From: Pavlovales sp. CCMP2436
Taxonomy: Eukaryota; Haptophyta; Pavlovophyceae; Pavlovales
Direction: 5' to 3'
DNA length: 18,282 bases
NCBI GenBank assembly: GCA_026770615.1
Contig: MU631731.1
Span: 55,544 to 73,825 of the forward strand
The position numbers and the translations under genes are program-made. Below the pieces are notes generated by a model. The model searched no databases. It saw nothing but the letters and a program-made list of their open reading frames with translations, and was not told the origin of the DNA. Below, in pieces: positions 8,827 through 15,491 of this stretch. Positions within the stretch are counted from its first letter, which is position 1, and each line of letters begins with the position of its first letter.

Positions 8827-8880
8827 AAAGCGCGGGAAGGGGAGACGACGACGCCAACGCGGCGGAGGGCAGGTGCCCAT

Positions 8881-9212
8881 AAACGCCCTTGCCCGGGCAC
8901 ACTACCGGAGATCCATCGGCACGCGCGGTGGCGCCCAAGCCAGCGCAGCCGACTAAGGCACGCAGCAGGCAATGGGCGACGCAGCGCTCAGACCAGCAAA
9001 ACATTCAGAACAGTCAGACGCCAGCTTGAATCCCTATCAGTAAATATATTGACTGATAGGGATTCAAGCTGGCGTCTGACTGTTCTGAATGTTTTGCTGG
9101 TCTGAGCGCTGCGTCGCCCATTGCCTGCTGCGTGCCTTAGTCGGCTGCGCTGGCTTGGGCGCCACCGCGCGTGCCGATGGATCTCCGGTAGTGTGCCCGG
9201 GCAAGGGCGTTT
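8881..9212. repeat. 332-bp near-perfect palindrome without spacer
   Basis: Bases 8881-9046 are the reverse complement of 9047-9212. By eye the only mismatch is the pair 9042/9051, next to the central aatatatt. There is no loop: the axis lies between 9046 and 9047. The flanks (ccat before, aggg after) diverge at once. Each arm is GC-rich and unique in the window. A plus-strand frame crosses the axis but has no recognised product. Confidence 0.9.
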
Positions 9213-9299
9213 AGGGAGATGATCTGCTGGTTGCTGTTTGTCGTGTTCTCAGTCAATATATAATCTATGGGGGGGGGTGGTATTTTAAAAAAACACTCG

Positions 9300-9432
9300 T
9301 CTTTGCTTGTGCAAGTTTGTGCAACTGATTAGTCATCTGCCGCAGGGCGCCTCGAGCTCGAGCCGTGCACCTGTACTCAGCAGATACCGTAACTGGCCTG
9401 CTGTGTGATGCCGATAGAGATACATTCTAACA
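9300..9432 (-). repeat. LTR-like inverted repeat, family 1, right copy
   Basis: It is the reverse complement of 7706-7838 over 133 bp, ending in attctaaca at 9432. The copia-derived reading frame begins exactly here: the first ATG of its likely open frame (MSTYRGG) starts at 9432, and the frame is open further upstream to 9408. Confidence 0.75.
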
Positions 9433-9680
9433 TGTCGACATACCGGGGGGGCGGGCTTAAGCTTAAGCCGCCTCCTGGGTTGACCTCCAACTTGGATCCT
9501 TTTGACAAAGTGGTGACGGAGATCATCACCAACGACCAGCCGCAGCTCTTGCCGGCCAAGCTTGGCACGCCAATGGATGAGCAGCACCTGGTGCACCCGG
9601 GTATCCACGGGAGCGTATGGGCATCACTGTTCCGCCGGATGGGTGACGCCGTGGGCGCGCTGATCTCGACCAAAATCAAC

Positions 9681-9890
9681 GGCGTCAAGATGACGTCCGC
9701 CGACAAGCTCGTCGGCACCAGCGGCGTCAAAATGACGCCCGCCGACAAGCTCGTTGGCATCAGCGGCTTCAAGGTGACGCTCGCCGACAAGCTCGTCGGC
9801 ATGAGCGGCGTCAAGGTGACGCCTGCCGACGCGCTCGATGGCATCAGCGGCGTCAAGATGACGCCCGCCGACGCGCTCGACGGCAACGAG
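9681..9890 (+). repeat. Five tandem 42-bp units encoding a 14-residue repeat
   Basis: Five units of exactly 42 bp start at 9681, 9723, 9765, 9807 and 9849. In the plus frame each encodes a variant of GVKMTPADKLVGIS; units 4 and 5 carry ADALDG instead of ADKLVG. Degenerate relatives (GISGADTPLA, GISGVLMPVA) follow to about 9990. Codons are GC-ending as in host-like genes, and many differences between units are conservative, so the array was probably translated. The minus strand is also open here, but its product is unremarkable Pro/Leu/Ser repeat. Confidence 0.8.
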
Positions 9891-10739
9891 CGGATCGGCA
9901 TCAGCGGCGCCGACACGCCGCTCGCCATCGCGCACGGCAGTTGCAGCGCGACGGGCATTAGCGGCGTGCTGATGCCCGTCGCGCTGCACGTTCCTTCCCA
10001 ACAAGCCTTTGGCTGAGACCAACGAGATGGGATCCAAGGGAACTGCTGGGGCCAGATCACAGACAGTGGTGTGCCTCGGAGTGGAGCCAACAGAAGACGC
10101 CTACGCGTGCCGACGCCACGCGCACAGAGGCCGTCGTTGCCGCCGCCTACCCAGGTGGGAGGTTTGCCACAGCCACGCGCACCGAGGCCGCAGTCGCCAC
10201 CCCAGCTGGGGAGCGCGCCGATAGGCAGCGCACCGCGACCGCAGCTGGCGGACGAGGGCGTGCCAGGAGGAAGTGCCAGAGCTAAAAGAGAACTCAGACT
10301 CTGACAGCGACGTGAAGGAGCCGATCAAGCCCCCGCAAGTGGACAGCTTGCTGGGACTGCTAGACCTCCACCGCCGCAACTTCCGATGCCCTCCGGTCGC
10401 AAAGCCGAGTGCATGGTTCGACAGCAACATCAAGGCTGACGACCGCAAGCCAGACCGTGTGGGTCTTCTGCTCGACCCACGCGTCAGTCTCAACGCAAAA
10501 GTGGCCGAGAAGCTGGGACAGCTCCTCGCGAAGAACGCTGCGCTACATCCAAATCGTGCGCGACGAGGACAATGACTTCCACACGTGCGCTTCGACAATC
10601 GTTCTACTCGCGGAGTGGGTCGGGGAGAAGCACAGCGCAGCAGTTCTGCGTGATATGGGCTTCTCCGATGCGGACGTGATCACTATCCGCCGGGTGTGCC
10701 ACCCGCTGGAAGGGGGATTCACTTTAGGCTACTGCCGTC

Positions 10740-12288
10740 ACAATGGGTCTACGAGGCTAAGTCGGATAAGACGGGCGAGATCACTCGTTGGAAGGCACGC
10801 ATGGTGGTGATGGGCAACTACCAGCGTGAGGGGATTGACTACACCGAGGTGTTCTCTCCCACCATCAGGAGCGAGCAAGTTTGTCTTCTCCTGGCGATTG
10901 GTGCCAAGATGGACGGCAAGCGCCAACCCAACCTGAAGCACGCCGAGGTCAAGATCTTCTGGAAAGGAGATGTCTCGGACGCCTACCTGACGTCCAACCT
11001 TGAGGAGGGAGACCGCCCTCTGTTCGCCCTGCCAGCTGGCTATGTGGCGCAGACGACGGTCCCGCCGGGGTACATCGTCGTTGCTGAGGCCATCAAAGCA
11101 CAGATAGGTCTCAAACCGTCGGGCCGCGCATGGTACCGACGCCATCAAGCACGCTTGCTTGAACGTGGATTCGTGCCCTGTGAGGGCGCACCGTGTATCT
11201 TCATCAAGATTGCACCGTGTGGAGGCGTGATCATCGCCGGCAACTTCGTAGACGACCTACTTTTGCTCAACTTGACGGGTAACCCGAAGGCAATCGACGA
11301 GCTCGCGGCAGACCTCGCGAAGCACTACACCCTGAAGGTGCAGGTCGATCTTGAGAAGTTCCTGGGCGCACAGGTCGAGTACACCCCCAGAGGGATGTAC
11401 ATGCACCTAGAGACTTATCTCAGGGGGATTCTCGACAGATTCGGCATGGCCGAGAGCAAGCCGGCCCGGACGCCGGAGGCCGAGAAGGACAACTTCGCCG
11501 AACCTGATGAGCAGTTGCTCAACAAGAAAGACCTGAAGACGTACCAGGAGATCACGGGTGCGATCATGTTCGCCATGACGACCTTCTGCCGACCCGACCT
11601 GGCGCACGCCACCAACTCGCTGGCAAGGCGAATGAGCACACCCTTGGTGTGCGATATGCTCAGCACCAAGCGGGTGCTGAGGTACCTGAAGGGCACCCTA
11701 CGCCTAGGACTGCTCTTCCGCTGCGAATCGGACAGAGTACATCCCAGCCTCTCGGCGTTCGCTGACGCCGACTGGGCCAACGACAGAGTGGATTGGCGCT
11801 CAACGACCGGGTACGTAGTTATGTACAACGGCACGCCCATCGCGTGGCACTCAAGCCTGCAGCTGGTCATTGAACTCTCGACTTGCGAGTCCGAGTACAT
11901 CGCCCTCAGCGAGTGCTGCCGCGAGCTGGCTTATCTTCGAGGGCTGGCGTCTTTCCTCCATTAGCTGGAGACAGGCCCCACCACCATCTCCGAGGATAAC
12001 CAGGGCACAATCGACCTGGTCAAGAACCCGGTCCACCACAAACGATCGAAGCACATCGATGTGAAGTTTCACTACATCCGTGTGGCGCACGAGAATGGCT
12101 TGATTAAGGTCATAAAGGTCCACACGGATCTTAACCGCGCGGACATCAGAACCAAGGCGACCACGGCGACGATTTTCCATCGGCACGTCGACGTCATCAT
12201 GCACCATGTGGCTGCAAGCACGTGCGGTTCCTTCTGCTGCGCACGTGCGAGTGGTGCTCTGTGTTGGTCGTCAGCGCGGATTGAGTAA
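10740..12288 (+). pseudogene. Copia reverse transcriptase and RNase H with an internal stop
   Basis: The frame 10696-11961 shows the copia RT hallmarks: SQWVYEAKSD...TRWKARMVV, GIDYTEVFSPTIR, GDVSDAYLTSNLEE (catalytic Asp), GLKPSGRAWYRR, and FVDDLLLL at about codons 184-191, where YVDD is usual. RNase H begins with FADADWANDRVDWRSTTGYV and includes ELSTCESEYIALSE. A TAG at 11962-11964 stops the frame, but the same frame continues with SEDNQGTIDLVKN, KHIDVKFHYIR and RADIRTK, the normal C-terminal RNase H motifs, ending at 12288. A single substitution in an otherwise conserved domain explains the break. The frame has no ATG and would have been reached from upstream polyprotein. Confidence 0.85.
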
Positions 12289-13585
12289 GTCCGAGGTGCT
12301 CTGCATGGCGATCTGCTCTGCACGGCGTTCCAGCACCAGATCGGTCAGCGAGGAATGAGTCGACGGCGGATCGGGCCGTCGACGTGGGTTGGAAGTGGAG
12401 CCTCCTTCTCCCCCCATCACGCTGTTCCGAATGCGGCTGCAGCTGCGTGCGGGAGAGCCTGAATCTGATGCCGTCATGCGGTATGCTGACATCAAGGTCC
12501 AAGGGAGGTCGCGCAAGTGGTGCCGCTGAAGCCTCGGGATTGTATTCGTATGCTTCATCTCCTGGAATATCGCTCTGGGAGATCTGGCGGAATGCAGCTT
12601 CTCCACAGAGGTCGGAGCGCAGCGCGCCCGTCGCTCTGGGCGAGGCGACGAGGTCACATTTTTAGCACCACCATTTCGCAAAAAAGATTGTGTGTGTAAG
12701 TTTCTAATGTACACAGCCACCTTCAAACATTCTCAGCGAAAGCGCTCAAGAAACGATCAGAAGCGATAATACCAGGGGGTAGACGCGACATCAAAGCGGC
12801 ACTGTGGACAGAACAAAAAGGCAAAATGAATTGGAACACTTGGGCTCCGGACAGACTACATCTTAAATGGACGTGAGCGTTGTGTGTGTGGGGAGGGGGA
12901 GGGGGGGGAACCTGTGGCAATTGCTACGATTTCACCACCAACCTCACCTCTACCACCACCATCCCTGCTGTCAGGACTAACGTCTGACGTCGACCAAGTC
13001 AGTGAGTGAACAACACCTGTTGAACCATGCTGAGCCGCTATATATATATATATTAAAGTACGCTGCCCTTGCGCCGCATTACACCTCCTTGGCTTCACGG
13101 ACTGACAGACTTCGCGACCAGTATATTTCCAGTCGGAAATTTCAGATTTCGCTGGGCGGGATGTGGTGTGTCCATGTGATGCGCATGAGCATGTCAAGAC
13201 TTCCGTTGTCGCATGGATGCTCATGATGAAAGCCATTCCTTGGAGATGAAGTTGCTCCGGATAATATAAAACATCATATCAGCCTGACTTGAACTTGAAA
13301 CGTACCGCCAGCCCGAACCCCCCTACATTAATATAAAACATCATGACATTGTGGGTCGCAACGCACCTCGACGCAACGAGCGACGGTACCACTGATATCC
13401 TACGGATACGACCTAACTCGCGAGCTCAACTGTCAACAACGTCGACTTCTGTACCTTGACACAAACACCGTCGCGGCGTCAACTTAAAAATGATCAAATA
13501 AATCTAATTCTAGAGTTACATTCTGCTTTTATCGTCGGACTGGCTCCGACGGCCGGGCTAGCTCATTGCCAAAATATGCGCCGCT

Positions 13586-13639
13586 GGGCCCCGCGCAGAG
13601 TGCCTACACAAAATATCGTGGGGGGCCCCGCGCAGAGTG
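13586..13639. repeat. Direct repeat gggccccgcgcagagtg, period 37
   Basis: The 17-base phrase gggccccgcgcagagtg is at 13586-13602 and again at 13623-13639, each preceded by a copy of caaaatat, so the unit is about 37 bp. It lies directly before the strong hairpin at 13646-13666, and the three together look like the end of a repetitive element. Confidence 0.7.
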
Positions 13640-13645
13640 GAGGGT

Positions 13646-13666
13646 CCGGGGGGCGAAGCCCCCCGG
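13646..13666. repeat. Perfect 9-bp GC stem with 3-base loop
   Basis: ccggggggc pairs with gccccccgg around the loop gaa, a very stable hairpin on either strand. It follows two direct repeats and is followed at once by AT-rich sequence. Function is unknown; it could be the 3' end signal of a transposable element (helitron ends carry similar hairpins, but the required CTRR end is not seen). Confidence 0.6.
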
Positions 13667-13795
13667 TTCATAACTAATACATCAACTAATTACGCTCTCC
13701 AAGTCACTAATTGAACCGTGTAACCGAGAAATATGGGTAAGGAAGAATTACGTCGACAGTGAACTAAGCACGCGGTCCTTTTTGTCATGTGCTTT

Positions 13796-13924
13796 TTATG
13801 GGTCGGGAAAACACTTGGGCAGGTGCGTGATCATCGAGTCGTAGCACTTGTCGGACATGGGGCGCTTGGCGATCTTGGTCCGGTTGATGGCGAGAAATAG
13901 CGCGGGAGAGGACGCAGAATCTGA
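13796..13924 (-). other. Possible terminal exon of an unidentified minus-strand gene
   Basis: On the minus strand, after an AG acceptor (ccctgtccaacgtcag, exon from 13924), a frame reads SASSPALFLAINRTKIAKRP, then MSDKCYDSMITHLPKCFPDP, and stops at TAA (13798-13796). Its residue use is protein-like and the preceding reverse-strand minisatellite is pyrimidine-rich, as an intron could be. No upstream exon, start codon or family is recognised; it may be a gene fragment carried by a mobile element. Confidence 0.25.
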
Positions 13925-13925
13925 C

Positions 13926-14077
13926 GTTGGACAGGGATTGGACGGGGATTATGACGGGGATTGGACGGGGATCATGACGGGGATTGAACAGGGATCATGA
14001 CGGAGATTGGACGGGGACTGGACGAGGATTACGACAAGGATCATGACGGGGATTGGACGGGGATCATAACGGGGATT
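13926..14077 (+). repeat. Minisatellite of ggattggacgg / ggatcatgacgg units
   Basis: About a dozen units of 11-15 bases alternate between ggattggacgg and ggat(c/t)atgacgg, with substitutions such as ggattgaacagg and ggattacgacaa. The array ends in an AT-rich tract of tttatt repeats. It is noncoding as far as can be seen. Confidence 0.85.
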
Positions 14078-14517
14078 CTTATTTATTTTCGTTTATTCTC
14101 ATTTATTATCATCCATCATCATGTATCTATATATATATAGATTGAGCGTAGCGAATACATAACAAAAGGAATGGCCCTTTTCCGCAATTACGGCCTTTTT
14201 TCGATGAATTGTGAATGGACCTCTCCCTCCATGGAGAAGAATAAAAAATGAGAAATGGCCCGTTCCATGCGCTTATTCTATGTGGAGCCATGTCAACGTC
14301 ACCGTCCCAATTGAAGCATATAAGCGATGTGTGCAACTACCCGTTTCGTATGGCCATTTTCTCGCATAACTCCGGGGTGACAGCCCCTTTGATGCCAGGT
14401 GGGATAGTCCCACAGATATTTGATTCCTGATAGACGGACGCAGTTTAGAAAAATTGAGTACCTTCCCGAATTAAACTCACACACAAATCACACCAATCAC
14501 ATGGAAATTCCAAAGGT
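14078..14517. other. AT-rich intergenic region
   Basis: No gene is seen. It holds a run of tttatt/catc motifs, a short AT palindrome (atctatatatatatagat, about 14124-14141) and unique sequence with only short chance open frames. Confidence 0.35.
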
Positions 14518-14575
14518 GGCGTGCGTGCGCGCGCACGTGCGCGCGCGTGTGATTGAGTGATGTGTGTGTGTGTGT
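14518..14575. repeat. Alternating purine-pyrimidine tract (Z-DNA-prone)
   Basis: A (GC/GT)n run around a perfect 20-bp palindrome at 14527-14546 (gcgcgcgcacgtgcgcgcgc) is followed by a (TG)n run at 14559-14575. Such alternation favours left-handed DNA and cruciform extrusion. It lies about 90 bp beyond the 3' end of the F-box-like frame. Confidence 0.6.
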
Positions 14576-14661
14576 TAGGACCAGCTCGATGCATTTTATG
14601 ATGTGCATCTTTAATTCTTTAGCCCCCCCCCTCCCCTCTCCCCCCCCCCCAACACACAAGC

Positions 14662-15336
14662 TCATGTACAACTGCACGCGCACGGAGGAGAAGCGAGACC
14701 AATCTCGGCGGACGGTTTCGGCCTCACTGCTTCTCTCATTGGGAGGGGAGCAGGGGCGGCGAAGGGGCTGCTTCTCATAGCCGCCATGTTCCATTGAGCT
14801 GCGCGCTCGCGCATCGATGAGGTGGAGACTAGCTCCGCGCTGAGCTTCTTGTTGCGCGATTCGAGTGCGGGCAGCTCGCGCACAATCGAGAGGACGAGCT
14901 GTTGCCCTCGGCTCACGGCCAGCGCGCGCAGGTCACGGTCGGCCTCGGCGCGGTCTCGGTCAGCCACGTAGTGGATGGTGCGCCGCTCGCGCCATAAAGC
15001 GCAGACCGTCGCGCGCCAGCCCAGCCCTGCGAAAGGCTCACCGCGCGGCGGGGCCCAGTGGCGCGCGCACCCCGCCCAAATATCCTCCGACGCCGCGTAC
15101 ACGAGATCGCGCAGCGCACGCGAAGTACAGGCGAGGGCGTAGAGGGCCTCGGGCGGCAGGAGAGGCGCGAAGAGAGAGTGGACGAGGTGGTCGGCCAGAG
15201 AGGGGATGTGCCTGCTCGTGTGCTGCGTCTGCTCGGCGCCATGCCGGGCGGAGCTGCCCGCGGGCGGTTCGGCTCCGCGGGCGAGGGTGCTCGACATGGA
15301 CATCTTCACCAACTTTTTAAACGTCAGTCCGCCCAT
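14662..15336 (-). CDS. F-box-like protein with C-terminal coiled coil
   Basis: Seen: a minus-strand frame of 224 codons from ATG at 15336 (further Met at 12 and 14) to a stop at 14662. Residues 1-40 are polar and disordered-looking. Residues of about 45-95 fit the F-box pattern (SLFAPLLPPEALYALACTSR, then ALRDLVYAASEDIWAGCARHW), with the Leu-Pro, Leu-x-x-Leu-Ala-x-x-S/T-R and late Trp in the expected order. Residues of about 120-175 are charged heptads (RAEADRDLRALAVSR, RNKKLSAELV), likely a coiled coil for substrate or partner binding. Known: F-box proteins link substrates to SKP1-cullin ubiquitin ligases. A GTGAGG on the minus strand at 14727 could be a splice donor, so the last 20 or so residues (Pro/Cys-rich) are uncertain. 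The gene is divergent from the NT-C2 gene. Confidence 0.6.
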   Translation of the reverse strand: MGGLTFKKLVKMSMSSTLARGAEPPAGSSARHGAEQTQHTSRHIPSLADHLVHSLFAPLLPPEALYALACTSRALRDLVYAASEDIWAGCARHWAPPRGEPFAGLGWRATVCALWRERRTIHYVADRDRAEADRDLRALAVSRGQQLVLSIVRELPALESRNKKLSAELVSTSSMRERAAQWNMAAMRSSPFAAPAPLPMREAVRPKPSAEIGLASPPCACSCT

Positions 15337-15491
15337 TTGCCAGCGGCGTTGAACTCAGCTCACGCACGCGCGCTCAGGCGTGAGCGCGAGCTCCGTTTAC
15401 TCGGGCTGGCTACCCGATCGGCGAGCGCCCTGGTGTGCCGCGTGAGGTCCTCCTCCGTCTCAGGCTTTCTCCGCGCAGCTTTTGCCGCACT
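15337..15491. promoter_or_regulatory. 155-bp divergent promoter region (F-box / NT-C2)
   Basis: The only space between two oppositely oriented start codons (15336 minus, 15492 plus). It is GC-rich with no TATA box and contains a dyad, gctcacgc (15358-15365) and gcgtgagc (15378-15385), a symmetric site that could bind a dimeric factor. Shared control of the two genes is an inference. Confidence 0.45.

Larger units (their letters stand above)
7706..9432. mobile_element. Nested inverted LTR-like sequences (foldback block)
   Basis: The block is bounded by a 133-bp inverted pair: 7706-7838 begins TGTTAGAAT, and 9300-9432 is its reverse complement with about 7 differences by my count. Inside lies a second inverted pair of 275 bp (7845-8119 and 8480-8754) whose ends facing each other both read TGTTAGCATTCG, then a 332-bp palindrome (8881-9212). 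TGTTAG...AACA ends are typical of copia-type LTRs, and the plus-strand copy from 8480 can be followed to a ctcaaca at 8826. Host or element coding sequence is not visible inside. I read this as LTR fragments of two families brought into inverted orientation by nested insertion, autointegration or rearrangement. No target-site duplication was found. Confidence 0.55.
9432..12288 (+). pseudogene. Decayed Ty1/copia retrotransposon polyprotein (integrase region not seen)
   Basis: Parts in order: an N-terminal segment of unknown type (MSTYRGGGLKLKPPPGL...) with an Asp/Lys-rich 14-residue tandem repeat; a Pro-rich linker (about 10071-10270: SLPPPTQVGG, PRPQSPPQL), typical of the stretch between integrase and reverse transcriptase in copia pol; an acidic segment (SDSDSDVKEP); then reverse transcriptase and RNase H from about 10740. 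No HHCC or D-D-E integrase and no CCHC zinc knuckle are visible. The frame is broken by TGA at 10014-10016, by frame changes near 10280, 10540 and 10720, and by TAG at 11962-11964. The copy is therefore non-functional as read, though some breaks could be sequencing errors. No matching pair of direct LTRs was found around it; the inverted block at 7706-9432 abuts its 5' side. Confidence 0.75.
12289..13795. other. Non-genic region after the copia remnant
   Basis: No gene can be called. A minus-strand frame open from 12726 to 12271 (151 codons, no ATG at the start) has protein-like parts near its end (LTDLVLERRAEQIA). A plus-strand frame at 12700-12876 reads SAKALKKRSEAIIPGGRRDI... to a TGA and is preceded by ctaatgtacacag, a possible branch point and acceptor, so it could be a stray exon. 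A G-rich tract (12887-12908), a (TA)n run (13039-13053), two copies of aatataaaacatcat (13262 and 13331) and the GC hairpin region at 13586-13666 complete it. No 3' LTR of the copia element is recognised. Confidence 0.3.

Noticed and set aside
9377..10090. 237-codon minus-strand frame over the 42-bp repeats
   Set aside because: It is Ser/Pro/Leu repeat without domain features. The plus frame has better codon use and leads into the copia linker, so the minus frame is a shadow.
12253..12290. 3' LTR of the copia element starting tgttggtcgtcagcg at about 12262
   Set aside because: There is no polypurine tract before it and no direct copy upstream of 9432.
13545..13670. tRNA-derived SINE with box A (gggctagctcattgcc) and box B (ggttcataacta)
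   Set aside because: Both boxes are poor matches, and the spacing of about 105 bases is too long for a tRNA-type promoter.
13926..14077. CRISPR-like array
   Set aside because: Units are 11-15 bases without unique spacers, so this is a minisatellite in a eukaryotic context.
14865..15320. Plus-strand frame antisense to the F-box gene
   Set aside because: It is Arg/Ala-rich with no domain, and the minus frame has a clear F-box pattern and coiled coil.
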